From: Vreelandella rituensis
Lineage (GTDB): Bacteria; Pseudomonadota; Gammaproteobacteria; Pseudomonadales; Halomonadaceae
Direction of reading: 5' to 3'
NCBI RefSeq assembly: GCF_003336665.1
Contig: NZ_QPIJ01000001.1
Span: 124,001 to 188,000 of the forward strand
DNA length: 64,000 nt
Within the stretch, counting starts at the first letter, position 1, and the number at the start of each line of letters is the position of its first letter. Under the pieces are notes generated by a model, which saw only the letters and a list, made by a program, of their open reading frames with translations, had not been told where the DNA came from and did not search any database. Shown here in pieces: positions 35,763 through 44,342 of this stretch. Both the position numbers and the translations under genes were made by a program.

Positions 35763-35794
35763 AAGCCGCTATAGATTTTCTATGGCGGCTTTTT
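35763..35794 (+). terminator. rho-independent terminator
   Basis: Stem of AAGCCGC with a TATAG inner stem, loop ATTTT, and a T tract at the end. It ends the gene stopping at 35724. Confidence 0.9.
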
Positions 35795-35928
35795 ATCTGC
35801 CGGGACATAAGCTGGCGCACAAGGGAAATTAATCCCGGCGGCGAGCGCAAACATTTAAACCATAATTTGAACACCTGAAACATGCTAGTATTAGTCGTGT
35901 AAATCTACTGTGAAGGAAGTTAAAGCGT

Positions 35929-36303
35929 ATGAGCTCATTGATAAAGCGTTATGCCCAAGCCGAAATGGACATGAAACGACTGCAGCGGGAATTGGATGAG
36001 CTTTCCGAGGATCCCCGGCTGCAAAAAGAGCTTGAGTTTAAGTCCAAACTTGAGACATTAATGCAGGAGTATGAGAAGTCCGCAAAAGATATCTTGATGC
36101 TCATGGATCCCTCCGGCGTTGAAGCCCAGGCACTAAACACCACCCCTACTGGCCGCAAGAAGCGTCAACTCAAGGTATTTCAGCACCCTGAAACCCAGGA
36201 AGTGATCGAGACTCGCGGCGGCAATCACAAGGGCTTGCGAGCCTGGAAAGATGAGTATGGGGATGAAGTGGTCGAATCATGGTTGCTGCGGACAGAAGAC
36301 TGA
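35929..36303 (+). CDS. MvaT/H-NS-type nucleoid protein (copy 1)
   Basis: Xenogeneic silencer that coats AT-rich DNA. It has 124 residues, the usual MvaT length: an N-terminal coiled coil for oligomerisation (about 5-60, with ELEFKSKLETLM), a short linker, and the DNA-binding domain with VIETRGGNHKGLRAWK. The RGGNHK loop is the family's minor-groove hook. ATG follows AAGGAAG. Plasmid copies usually keep the plasmid from disturbing the host's own silencer pool. A second, altered copy lies at 51667. Confidence 0.9.
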   Translation: MSSLIKRYAQAEMDMKRLQRELDELSEDPRLQKELEFKSKLETLMQEYEKSAKDILMLMDPSGVEAQALNTTPTGRKKRQLKVFQHPETQEVIETRGGNHKGLRAWKDEYGDEVVESWLLRTED

Positions 36304-36352
36304 TTCCAGTAGTGGGCGTTAACGATTGACGCTTGGAAAGCTGGAACCAAGA

Positions 36353-36376
36353 GGGAGTGCCCGATCGGGCACTCCC
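36353..36376. terminator. bidirectional terminator, 24-bp palindrome
   Basis: GGGAGTGCCCGA followed by its exact reverse complement, then TTCTTATT, between convergent genes ending at 36303 and 36383. Confidence 0.9.
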
Positions 36377-36382
36377 TTCTTA

Positions 36383-37426
36383 TTACATGGCCGGTGTTGA
36401 ATGAGATTTCATCTGAAAACGCGGTTTTGACGCTTCAGCCTGATGATCAGCGAGCTTGGCATCGAAGTCTTTCTCCGTGTCGGGGCTGTGATTGTCCTTG
36501 TTGATGAAATTGGTGTAATGAGCTTTCGCATCGCTGACCAGTTTAGCGTGTATCTCTTCGGGGCTCTTGCCGCTTTCGGCAAGCTTTGTCAGGTCTGCGT
36601 CACGGACAGACTTTTCAACTTTATCGACGTAGAAATCAACTTGTTCGGGCGTATCGTGCTCATTCATGTAGAGCACGCCGTTGGCGTTCAAGCGCTGAAG
36701 TTCTTCCATCGCCTTGGCCGCGTAAAGGGCGCGATTGATGTCAGATTCGCCTATGTTTGAATTGCTGTCTGTCGCCAGTAACGGAAACAGGCGGGCGTCA
36801 AGTTTTTCGATATTAGGCTTGTAAGGCACGGAATCGTTATAGCTGAGTTTGGTACCGCCTGCGCCGGAATGGTTAACCCCATCTACCTTCTCGGCGACGG
36901 CCTCTTTATGAACACTCAAAAGCTGTGCCGTGTTGGAGCGGTACGCCTTGAGGCTGTGGTCGTCCATCGGTTTTATATCTAACTTTTCAGAACTTCCGAG
37001 CTTGGGGGTGGGGCTGTCCGCCGACAGTGTGCGGGCGGCGTTCAGTAGTTTGGCGTGGTTAGTGTTAGCTAGATACGAGCCTTCCAGGGGCGCAACCGTT
37101 CCCTTTGACTCGGGCTTGGCCATTTCAGGCTTCACGCCAAGGTCGGGGTCGAGCTTATCCTTGCTCTTGCCCCCGGCAGCGGCTTGTTTTGCCGTAGCCG
37201 CTTCTTCCGTGGGGCTCTTTTCCTGGGCTTTTTCCTGTACCGCCACGCGACGACGAAAGAGGTTGGAAAAGAAGTCCATGATTCTTTGCATCATGTTGCG
37301 CTTTTGTTCGACTTCTTTCTGGGCCTCACCTTCACGCTCAGCCGACTCAGCGGAGGCCTTGCGGTTGGCTTTATCGTCGCTTGCGAGCGTTGACTGATCC
37401 GTGGCAGTAGTTTCGGGGGCTGGCAT
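36383..37426 (-). CDS. unknown basic/charged protein in the plasmid regulon
   Basis: A 347-residue protein. The second of two ATGs (37426) is used, eight bases after GAGG. Residues 1-50 are charged; a short amphipathic segment, MMQRIMDFFSNLFRRR (about 45-60), could touch membranes or nucleic acid; about 60-110 is a low-complexity linker; the remainder is a soluble helical domain. P7 lies 80 bp upstream. No family recognised. Confidence 0.75.
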   Translation of the reverse strand: MPAPETTATDQSTLASDDKANRKASAESAEREGEAQKEVEQKRNMMQRIMDFFSNLFRRRVAVQEKAQEKSPTEEAATAKQAAAGGKSKDKLDPDLGVKPEMAKPESKGTVAPLEGSYLANTNHAKLLNAARTLSADSPTPKLGSSEKLDIKPMDDHSLKAYRSNTAQLLSVHKEAVAEKVDGVNHSGAGGTKLSYNDSVPYKPNIEKLDARLFPLLATDSNSNIGESDINRALYAAKAMEELQRLNANGVLYMNEHDTPEQVDFYVDKVEKSVRDADLTKLAESGKSPEEIHAKLVSDAKAHYTNFINKDNHSPDTEKDFDAKLADHQAEASKPRFQMKSHSTPAM

Positions 37427-37506
37427 GGCATTTTCCTCGCTTAGGGTAAGTGCGGGTGTTTACCGAGGCATTGATGCCGCTTTCCACCCGCCGGGACTCA
37501 TCAGTG

Positions 37507-37539
37507 ATATAGGGGTCCTTGATTAAAAATGGGCGAAAA
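37507..37539 (-). promoter_or_regulatory. plasmid promoter element P7
   Basis: Minus strand: TTTTCGCCC, 13 bp, GACCCCTATAT. Perfect match; 80 bp before the start at 37426, the longest distance of the set. Confidence 0.85.
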
Positions 37540-37665
37540 TACTCGCCATCTCTCCAGGGAGCAGCAACTGGCAAATGCCGCTAGGTATCATTTTCCCATG
37601 TTATAGTATGTGTACGGGAATTATTTATAAGCAAGACGGCTTGAGCCTAAAACAGGGTGACTGGC

Positions 37666-37914
37666 ATGAGTGGATCAGATGACTTCATGGATAGGCCTAT
37701 CGCGCATGGACTGGGCATCTTTGCCCTTTCCGTGATGGTTTTCTGGGGCATTCCGGTGGCTGCGTTTCGCTTGGCAATGGATCAAACGGCTATGGCGAGC
37801 GACATTTCGGTAATGAGCCTTACATCCCTGGTGCCGGCGCTCGGGTTTGGCGCCTGCATGGGCGTGGCGGGCTATCTGCGCGCTCGCCGCAGGGTGCCAC
37901 GCGAGCCGAACTGA
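37666..37914 (+). CDS. small two-helix membrane protein
   Basis: An 82-residue protein with hydrophobic helices at about 15-35 and 48-70 and a basic tail RARRRVPREPN. ATG 37666 is preferred over GTG 37657. It ends 144 bp before recA. Function unknown. Confidence 0.6.
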   Translation: MSGSDDFMDRPIAHGLGIFALSVMVFWGIPVAAFRLAMDQTAMASDISVMSLTSLVPALGFGACMGVAGYLRARRRVPREPN

Positions 37915-38058
37915 TTGATTGCATTTGCTGAGAGAGTTTTCTCACCTATCTGTAGTGCTGAAGTGCCAATCATTCGGATGCTATGGTATCTAAATAGTAA
38001 AATGAGCGGACATGGAAAAGGATCTCCAATCACTCGCTTTACCAGAGAGGCAGACATC

Positions 38059-39159
38059 ATGAGCCAGACCCAGAAGCAGGACGACAACCGCCAGAAAGCC
38101 CTCAGTGCGGCACTTACCCAGATAGAAAGACAGTTCGGCAAGGGCACGGTCATGCGCCTTGGCGATACGCCCCGCGTGACCATGCCGTCCGTGTCCACCG
38201 GATCACTGGGCCTCGATGTGGCCCTGGGCATTGGCGGGGTGCCCTATGGCCGTGTGGTGGAGATATACGGGCCGGAATCCTCGGGCAAGACCACGCTCAC
38301 CCTGTCAGTGATCGCCGAGGCACAGAAGCAAGGCAAGACCTGTGCCTTCGTTGATGCCGAGCACGCCCTTGACCCCAGCTATGCCGAAAAGCTTGGCGTT
38401 CGCCTGGACGATCTTTTGGTGTCGCAACCCGATAACGGCGAGCAAGCCCTTGAGGTGACCGACTTACTGGTGCGCTCGGGTGGAGTGGACGTGGTAGTGG
38501 TCGATTCGGTGGCGGCGCTTACACCCCGGGCTGAGATCGAGGGCGAAATGGGTGATTCCCATATGGGGCTCCAGGCACGATTGATGTCCCAGGCGCTGCG
38601 CAAGATCACCGGCAACATCAAGAACGCCAATTGCTTGGTAATCTTTATCAATCAGATTCGCATTAAGATTGGGCAGAGTTTCGGAAACCCAGAAACCACG
38701 ACTGGCGGAAACGCTCTGAAGTTTTACGCGAGCGTCCGTCTGGATATTCGCCGCACCGGCTCGATCAAGCGGGGCGATGAAGTCGTTGGCAACGAAACCC
38801 GCGTCAAGGTGGTGAAGAACAAGGTGGCCCCGCCGTTTCGTCAGGCCGAGTTCCAGATTATCTATGGCAAGGGTTTCAATCGGGCCGGCGAGGTGATCGA
38901 TCTCGGGGTGCAGTGCGAGCTGGTCGACAAGTCTGGGGCCTGGTACAGCTACAAGGGCAATAAGATCGGCCAGGGCAAAAGCAATGCGTCGGATTTTCTG
39001 GATGAAAACCCGGCGTTGATGGCCGAAATCGAGGCGGGCATTCGCCGCCAGTTACTGAGCGGTGCCGGGACGGATTCAGAGAAAGAGCTGGCGCAGGCCT
39101 TGGCCGAGACGAACGTGAGTCTCGCCGACCAGGAAGACGAGCTGATCATGGTTCCCTGA
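38059..39159 (+). CDS. recA: RecA recombinase (plasmid-borne)
   Basis: Strand-exchange ATPase that forms the filament for homologous recombination and triggers SOS. It has 366 residues, full family length. Walker A GPESSGKT is at 71-78, the L2 region [15 protein letters not shown] is intact, and the C-terminus is acidic. ATG 38059 follows GAGAGG; an upstream in-frame extension has no ribosome site. The loop reads KIGQSFGN where E. coli has KIGVMFGN. No LexA box (CTGT-N8-ACAG) is visible upstream. The gene stands alone. A complete recA on a plasmid beside a YqaJ-type nuclease points to self-sufficient recombination (inference). Confidence 0.97.
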   Translation: MSQTQKQDDNRQKALSAALTQIERQFGKGTVMRLGDTPRVTMPSVSTGSLGLDVALGIGGVPYGRVVEIYGPESSGKTTLTLSVIAEAQKQGKTCAFVDAEHALDPSYAEKLGVRLDDLLVSQPDNGEQALEVTDLLVRSGGVDVVVVDSVAALTPRAEIEGEMGDSHMGLQARLMSQALRKITGNIKNANCLVIFINQIRIKIGQSFGNPETTTGGNALKFYASVRLDIRRTGSIKRGDEVVGNETRVKVVKNKVAPPFRQAEFQIIYGKGFNRAGEVIDLGVQCELVDKSGAWYSYKGNKIGQGKSNASDFLDENPALMAEIEAGIRRQLLSGAGTDSEKELAQALAETNVSLADQEDELIMVP

Positions 39160-39207
39160 GGCAAGGAGCCAGCGTGCCTTCTCGCTTAGCTCGCTGGCTC
39201 CTTGCCT
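39159..39207 (+). terminator. long inverted repeat after recA
   Basis: Sixteen-bp perfect arms (AGGCAAGGAGCCAGCG) separated by 17 bases, overlapping the recA stop codon. No T run. Probably a strong transcript-end hairpin protecting the mRNA; a site role cannot be excluded. Confidence 0.6.
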
Positions 39208-39272
39208 AACGTAGTCGGAACCCGGTCACTTTTACTCAACGCATAGCGGTGCATCTGAACAGGCAACCCATT

Positions 39273-39872
39273 ATGGCCAGACGATTAATCTTGATCGGAG
39301 GCATGCCGGGCAGCGGCAAGACATTAATCGGTAAGGCGCTAGCCGGACGCCTGGGCCTATTCGTAGACAAGGACACGGTGTCGCAGTTCTTTACCGAGCA
39401 GATGCTCCAGCTGCTGGGATCACACGTCGATGACCGTGAGTCTGGCGTTTATCTCGGCAAAGTGCGGGATATCGAATACGAGACGATGATGAAGCATGCG
39501 CTGGAGAATCTTGCGCTGGGGCACACGGTCATTTGCAGCGCACCGTTCATTCGCGAATTCGGTGATCCCCAGTGGCTGGATGGCATTCACTTTGAGGCCG
39601 AGCTGCTTGATGCGGACGTTATCAAGATATGGATTCATGTCGATCCGCGCACTGCGCGGGAGCGCATCCTTTCGCGTGGTGCCAGTCGTGATGTTTGGAA
39701 ATTGATTAACTGGGATACCTATATCAGCACGATCCCCAAGACGGCGCCCTCAAACATTGGCGCGGTGGTGATCGATAATTCGTGCAGGCCAGAGTCACCT
39801 CTGTTCGAGCAAATTGAGGCGGTCGTGGCACGGTTGCAAGAGCCTATGCACGAAACAAGTCTCTCGCCCTAA
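39273..39872 (+). CDS. P-loop kinase-like ATPase (AAA_33 type)
   Basis: A 199-residue protein with a clear Walker A near the start, GGMPGSGKT (about 10-18), a strand VICSAPF and an Arg-rich lid (DPRTARERILSRG). This is the pattern of small polynucleotide- or metabolite-kinases. ATG 39273 is preferred over GTG 39249. It is paired with the next gene (14-base gap). Substrate unknown. Confidence 0.75.
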   Translation: MARRLILIGGMPGSGKTLIGKALAGRLGLFVDKDTVSQFFTEQMLQLLGSHVDDRESGVYLGKVRDIEYETMMKHALENLALGHTVICSAPFIREFGDPQWLDGIHFEAELLDADVIKIWIHVDPRTARERILSRGASRDVWKLINWDTYISTIPKTAPSNIGAVVIDNSCRPESPLFEQIEAVVARLQEPMHETSLSP

Positions 39873-39886
39873 CGTAAGGAGCTGCG

Positions 39887-40462
39887 ATGTCTATCCCACC
39901 ATCCCTGAAAGCGTTACTCCCCGACAAGAACTTGAAGGAGGCGCTCGCCCGAATGATCGCCACCGAGGATGTCATGGGCATCACCTATAGCGAGGAAGGG
40001 GTGGCCTTGCTGGATAACGGACAGGAGATGGGAAAATGCACCCACTGCGCCTGGTGGATCATCGAGGCGCTGGGTGAGGGCGATGTCTATGGGTTTTGCA
40101 CAAGGGACAACCCGGTTGGTAATCCCGATATTCAGGATTGGGTTGGAGGTCATGATTTCGCCCTGATTCGTGGTCGCTACATCGTTGACCCCTGGCTTGG
40201 GGTATACAGCGCCATGGTGCCGGCGGGAACGGTCTTTGACCTGCAGGAGCCTGCCGACAGAGCCGCCATTCGTCATCATTACGGCGACCCTGCGCGCTGG
40301 TCCTGGTTCTCACCGGACAGTCGGGAGTGTTGCTCTCCAGCCTCTCATGAGTACCCCAGCGACAAGCACCTCGTACTGCCGGACGCCAAGCCCATCGAAA
40401 CGTTGAACCCGACGCCAAGGGTTTCAAGCGGTGCCTTGCGTTCAAAAACCTACGGCGGCTAG
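39887..40462 (+). CDS. papain-like (Cys-His) fold protein
   Basis: A 191-residue protein with a likely catalytic Cys in CTHCAWWIIEALG (about 50-62) and a His in GGHDFALIRGRYIVDPWLG (about 88-106), followed by an Asp. Cys, then His, then Asp/Trp on the next strand is the order found in papain-like and transglutaminase-like enzymes. AAGGAG precedes the ATG. A peptidase or deamidase role is inferred; there is no secretion signal. Confidence 0.55.
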   Translation: MSIPPSLKALLPDKNLKEALARMIATEDVMGITYSEEGVALLDNGQEMGKCTHCAWWIIEALGEGDVYGFCTRDNPVGNPDIQDWVGGHDFALIRGRYIVDPWLGVYSAMVPAGTVFDLQEPADRAAIRHHYGDPARWSWFSPDSRECCSPASHEYPSDKHLVLPDAKPIETLNPTPRVSSGALRSKTYGG

Positions 40463-40533
40463 AGAGGCGAGATGCCGAAGGCAAAGGTATTCACGACCGT
40501 TTAACAAGATCGCCCATAACAAGAGGATGTCAG

Positions 40534-41442
40534 ATGGATTTGTGCCCACGTTGTCACGGCGGCGAGATAAATGCCCCAAATTGCCCCTGCTGCTCGGGGA
40601 AAGGGTTTCTCACTGACGAAGCGCCTTCTCCCGAAAACACCATGACCGTCGTGCCGGACACGGTGCGAACTACACTCAATCGGCTGGGGATTGAGGAGCG
40701 AGAGAAAGAAAAGAAGCGCAATGTTCGCGTAGTGGCGGTAAAGAAGCCCCCTGCGCTCGTAGCCAAGGAAAAAGCCGACGCGCTGCGTAATGCAGAGGGG
40801 GAAGAGAAACGCCAGATTGCCGCGGCCAACTGGCAAGCCAAGATGCAGCGTCAGCGCCAGCGCCAGGCAGAAGCGATGTCTCGGGTGATCCATCGTGATG
40901 CGAACAACCGTCCGTGTGGCCCGGCGCTCGCCGCTCCCCAGTCTGAGAGAAAGCCAGCTCCGACCTGTCCGGGCCGCAAAAAGCCTACCCAAAAGAAGTC
41001 GAAAGTCGGCCGGAAAAGCGCGGCGCCAACCCCTAAGAAGCGTGGCGTCATGCCCCGGACTGACTGCAAGATTCGCTACTCAAAAAAAGAGGCATCCGCT
41101 GCTGAGATATTCAATACGCAGTTACAGGATCAACTTGGCCAATTGCTGGGTTTGCCGAAGGGTAAAGCGCAAGACGCAGGGTCACCGGCGGGCGACCATG
41201 CAAGGGCATCGGTAAGCGAGTCTCGCTTCGTTAGCCTGGGGTCATCTTCAGGTCGACCAGGCGGGGTGTCGCAAGACTTCCGGGACATCGATCGGGAAAT
41301 TGACGAAGACGAGCGTGAAATCGCCAATGTGTTTCAAGCGCCACACACCGACGAAGATGCCACGCGCTACTTTGGCCATAGCTTCCGTGAAAGAGATGGG
41401 CGCTTTGGCTCGCTACCTGCCTACGACGACTACGACGAGTGA
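40534..41442 (+). CDS. DnaJ-type zinc-hairpin protein with basic tail
   Basis: A 302-residue protein. The first 22 residues hold two CxxC pairs, CPRCHGG and CPCCSGKG, as in half of a DnaJ zinc finger. Residues 60-175 are strongly Lys/Arg-rich and suggest nucleic-acid binding; the C-terminus is acidic. Function unknown. The mini-ISC element begins about 95 bases after its stop. Confidence 0.7.
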   Translation: MDLCPRCHGGEINAPNCPCCSGKGFLTDEAPSPENTMTVVPDTVRTTLNRLGIEEREKEKKRNVRVVAVKKPPALVAKEKADALRNAEGEEKRQIAAANWQAKMQRQRQRQAEAMSRVIHRDANNRPCGPALAAPQSERKPAPTCPGRKKPTQKKSKVGRKSAAPTPKKRGVMPRTDCKIRYSKKEASAAEIFNTQLQDQLGQLLGLPKGKAQDAGSPAGDHARASVSESRFVSLGSSSGRPGGVSQDFRDIDREIDEDEREIANVFQAPHTDEDATRYFGHSFRERDGRFGSLPAYDDYDE

Positions 41443-41536
41443 GATTCCCCGTGAAAGCGGGGATAACACCGGCAACAATTTCTCAAGACATAATGCGGCT
41501 ATCCAGTTGCACCAAAATTCTCATGGAGAGGCTTGT

Positions 41537-41860
41537 CAACTACCTCGCCCTAAAGGGCAATGCTTGTAACAACAAGCCCGGTTGACCAGGGAAAGCGGTA
41601 GCCAACCCGCTACGTTTGCAACAGGTCGTCAAGACCCACCGCCGAATGCTTCTCTCAGTTCGGCGCTCTGGAAGATCAGGATCATGCTGGCGAAAGGTAA
41701 AGCGCCGAAGGTTCTGATCGCTGCGGAAACGCAGGAGCCGGTTGCAGACATTCCCGAGGGGAGATGGGGCGCAAGCCCCGCGTTACTAGGCCTTTACGGG
41801 CAGAGCCTAACAGCCCAGCAGGTGGAAAGCCTGCACCCTAATCCAGCACGGTGATGGCTA
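41537..41860 (+). ncRNA. candidate HEARO/omega RNA, orphan
   Basis: A dense run of stems: CGCCGAA/TTCGGCG (about 41641-41666), GGGGC/GCCCC (41766-41779), TAGGC/GCCTA around TTACGGGCAGA (about 41789-41810), and GCAGG/CCTGC (about 41819-41835). This resembles the long guide-carrying RNA found at the 5' end of ISC elements, whose guide is the flanking DNA. Here the guide would be the bases up to about 41536, i.e. the joined target before ATG 41981. Boundaries are approximate; no nuclease that could use it is in the window. Confidence 0.55.
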
Positions 41861-41980
41861 TCGTTATCATCAAACAGCCACAATCTAACTGTAAGGAGAA
41901 GGGAAAAGGTAGCCTAGTCGCCCTTCGGGCGACGCGCTATCCCTCCCGGCGCTAAAGCAACCGGGTTTCCCGCGTAAACG
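41537..41980 (+). mobile_element. non-autonomous ISC-type element, iscB deleted
   Basis: This 444-bp stretch looks like an ISC (IscB) insertion whose protein gene is gone. The left end has the hairpin CGCCCTAAAGGGC; the right end has GTCGCCC/GGGCGAC and CGGG/CCCG (41961-41974). The right end abuts ATGA, the start codon of the next gene, matching the known ATGA/GTGA target preference of these elements. An AAGGAG site (41893) stands where iscB should start, but only AGCCTAG separates it from the right-end hairpins. Removing the element would place GGAGAGG (41525-41531) five bases before ATG 41981, a good ribosome site. Exact ends are uncertain by a few bases. Confidence 0.65.
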
Positions 41981-42892
41981 ATGATCAAACCTGAAGCATT
42001 GACACCAGACAGGCTGGGTAGCCTATGCAGCGCGATCACCGATAACCCAGATCGCTTTCGCGTTTTACGTCGAATTCACCTGAACCAGGCGACGCTTGGA
42101 CCGAAACTTGATGCGTCCATGGCCGGCACAGTCCAGGAAGGAACGCCGCTTATCATCCTCATGCTCAAGGCTACTGGCAATGATGTAAGTGGGGATACGC
42201 CGGTCGAGATTGGCATGCTCAAGTGTTACGCCACTCGAAATGCGGATGGGAACTGTGCAATGTCGGTCGCAGCCGGTTACCAAGGCGTTGAGTTTCCAGG
42301 GGGTGCGCTTAGCGACGAACAGCAGGGCGCGCTGGGCTTGACGAATGAAGCGCTGCAAGGCCAGGCGTTCGATGACGCTCATATCGCTGCCTTGATGCAT
42401 GATGACCCGATCGTCATTTCACACAATGCGCTAACAAGCCGGCGCTTTTTCGATACCCGTTTCCCTGCGCATGCGCGCCTTCGCTGGGGGTGCTCTGCAC
42501 GTGATCTTGATTGGCACAAGCGGTACGGCTACCAGGGCAAAATCCTCGAGACCCTTTGCATGCAGACAGGCGCTTTTTACGAGAGCGGGCGTTCGATTAA
42601 CGAGGCTGCTGCGCTTGCTTGGCTACTTAATCGCCATTCCTGCATGGTTAGCCAATTGCTGGCGCGAGCAGATCAGGATGAGACGCTGGTGGATGCCTTC
42701 GGGCTGCCATTGGAGCAGAAAGCCACGGTACGTCAGGCAGGCTTTGAGTGGGTGGCTGATGGTCGGGGTAAACGGCTACACAAGCGGGTGCCTTTTGATC
42801 AGGCGGAATCCCTGCAGCAGTGGCTCACGGGGCTGGGAGCCGTGCCTGGGCTGGTCACGCTGGACTGCCGATCGCGGTTTGCGGCTATGTGA
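41981..42892 (+). CDS. DnaQ-like exonuclease-fold protein
   Basis: A 303-residue protein. Residues about 125-190 fit the second half of a DEDD exonuclease: DDPIVISHNALTSRRFFDTRFP, then WGCSARDLDWHKR, as in DnaQ/RNase T relatives that degrade DNA 3' to 5'. I do not see a clear first motif (Asp-x-Glu), so activity is doubtful. The gene has no ribosome site directly upstream because the mini-ISC element ends at its ATG, which may lower or abolish expression. Confidence 0.6.
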   Translation: MIKPEALTPDRLGSLCSAITDNPDRFRVLRRIHLNQATLGPKLDASMAGTVQEGTPLIILMLKATGNDVSGDTPVEIGMLKCYATRNADGNCAMSVAAGYQGVEFPGGALSDEQQGALGLTNEALQGQAFDDAHIAALMHDDPIVISHNALTSRRFFDTRFPAHARLRWGCSARDLDWHKRYGYQGKILETLCMQTGAFYESGRSINEAAALAWLLNRHSCMVSQLLARADQDETLVDAFGLPLEQKATVRQAGFEWVADGRGKRLHKRVPFDQAESLQQWLTGLGAVPGLVTLDCRSRFAAM

Positions 42893-42915
42893 TAACCGCT
42901 GAGCGGTGAAAGAGC

Positions 42916-42952
42916 TGGCGCCTGAGACCAACGGTCGAGGCGCCATTTTTTT
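42916..42952 (+). terminator. rho-independent terminator
   Basis: Stem TGGCGCCT/AGGCGCCA followed by seven T, between convergent genes ending at 42892 and 42976. Confidence 0.92.
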
Positions 42953-42975
42953 GTTTCTGGGGATGGGTCAAAGAA

Positions 42976-43479
42976 TCACGCGCAAACGACTTTTTCTGCA
43001 GAGGTACAGGGCGTTATTGCGACGAGGTTCGTAATCATTTCCAGCGGTACCACCTGGGAAGGATCTTTCAGGGGATGCCTGTCGAGCAGGTCAGCGGCCA
43101 TGCCTGTTACCGCTGTTCCCTGAAGGCTGGCCACTTCATGTTGCAGATGGCATAGGCGCAGTAAAGTACAGTTGTGGCGGATTGGGTTGGCGCGATCAGG
43201 AATTGTGCGCGGGCCACAATTGCGAGCGACGTAGGTGGCCATCACCAGATCGGAGATCCCTGCACAGAGAAGGGCAGCGCTGTCCTTGTCGATGACAAGA
43301 TCTCCGTCGTGGCAAAGCCTATCCAGCAATTGAGTGAGCCGGGCAGCATAGTTAGGGCGCTGCATCTCCCAGACGAGACGATCATCCAGGTGGCTTGTAT
43401 CTCGCTGTTGCTTGAGGGTATCCAGCAGGCAGGAGACAGAGATTGCGGCTAGGTGGCGATCGCTGAAAGAGAGTTGCAT
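42976..43479 (-). CDS. unknown protein in the plasmid regulon
   Basis: A 167-residue helical protein with seven Cys residues in no regular spacing. ATG follows GAGGT; P8 lies 36 bp upstream. No family recognised. Confidence 0.7.
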   Translation of the reverse strand: MQLSFSDRHLAAISVSCLLDTLKQQRDTSHLDDRLVWEMQRPNYAARLTQLLDRLCHDGDLVIDKDSAALLCAGISDLVMATYVARNCGPRTIPDRANPIRHNCTLLRLCHLQHEVASLQGTAVTGMAADLLDRHPLKDPSQVVPLEMITNLVAITPCTSAEKVVCA

Positions 43480-43515
43480 GGTGGGTACCTCAGGAGCGAA
43501 ATTTGCATACCACCC

Positions 43516-43548
43516 ATATAGGGGTCCCTTGTGACCGGTGGGCGAAAA
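43516..43548 (-). promoter_or_regulatory. plasmid promoter element P8
   Basis: Minus strand: TTTTCGCCC, 13 bp, GACCCCTATAT. Perfect match, 36 bp before 43479. Confidence 0.87.
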
Positions 43549-43597
43549 TATGTTGGTTATTTCGAAAAGGGTGCGTAGTGGCGTAGGCCAGGGTCGT

Positions 43598-44056
43598 TTA
43601 TCCGGTGATTAGCATCGGCTCCCACCACGGCGTGATAGGCACGACCTCGCCGGTATCCAGAATGTGCTCGTGGTCATCGGCGAAGGCCCTATAGCGTGAA
43701 ATATGCTTTTTACAGAACGTCTCGAGGTCAGGCTCGGACAGCCTCGGTGAAAAAATGCTGCCGGCCGCAAGATTGCCTATCAATGCGGTACCATCAGGGA
43801 ACTCATGCAAGTCAGCCAGGCACATATCCATAACCATACAGATATGCTGGCGATTCCTGGCATACTCGCCAACCATGAGCCGGATAGGTTGCTGGTCATG
43901 TGGGGTCGCCGGTAAATATTGGGTACCGTCCTTGACGTAGACGGGGCCAAGCACATCAAGAAGCTTTGCAGAGACCCGAACCAGATCGCCCTTTTTTAGA
44001 TCCTCGAGTGGCGTATCGATCCACTGGTCATAGTGCAAGCATGGAACGCTGAGCAT
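43598..44056 (-). CDS. unknown small protein
   Basis: A 152-residue protein; ATG 44056 has a GGAGAA site, whereas longer readings overlap the next gene in another frame. Residues 20-45 (LKKGDLVRVSAKLL) look like a small beta-barrel strand pair. It is third of a leftward set (44791, 44342, 44056) that begins at P9. Confidence 0.6.
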   Translation of the reverse strand: MLSVPCLHYDQWIDTPLEDLKKGDLVRVSAKLLDVLGPVYVKDGTQYLPATPHDQQPIRLMVGEYARNRQHICMVMDMCLADLHEFPDGTALIGNLAAGSIFSPRLSEPDLETFCKKHISRYRAFADDHEHILDTGEVVPITPWWEPMLITG

Positions 44057-44105
44057 TTCTTTTCTCCGTAGGTAGCTTCGTGGGTGAGGCAAAGGGCATG
44101 CCCGT

Positions 44106-44342
44106 TCAAGGGTAAATTTCTGACTCGATCGGAAAGTGCTGTCCGTTATACGTAAAAGTGATGTCACCCCCGTCTGTGATACTGACCAAGGCCAGCTGGC
44201 GCATGCCGGAAGACACTCGCCGCCAGTGAAGCGCAACGTGCTTTCCGCGAAAGTCACGCGCCAGTGTGTCAGCCACCTTGCCGAGGCTCGATGCATGATC
44301 CTGGCCGTGACTGCGGATGATGACTGGAAGCTCAGCACTCAT
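44106..44342 (-). CDS. small unknown protein
   Basis: A 78-residue protein with a compact alpha/beta pattern, overlapping the stop of the preceding gene by four bases, which supports real coupled translation. Function unknown. Confidence 0.55.
   Translation of the reverse strand: MSAELPVIIRSHGQDHASSLGKVADTLARDFRGKHVALHWRRVSSGMRQLALVSITDGGDITFTYNGQHFPIESEIYP

Noticed and set aside
37915..38058. SOS control of recA
   Set aside because: No CTGT-N8-ACAG operator was found upstream; a different LexA motif cannot be excluded.
39159..39207. The recA-end inverted repeat as an insertion-sequence end or attachment site
   Set aside because: No transposase, no target duplication, and its overlap with the stop codon suits a transcript-end hairpin better.
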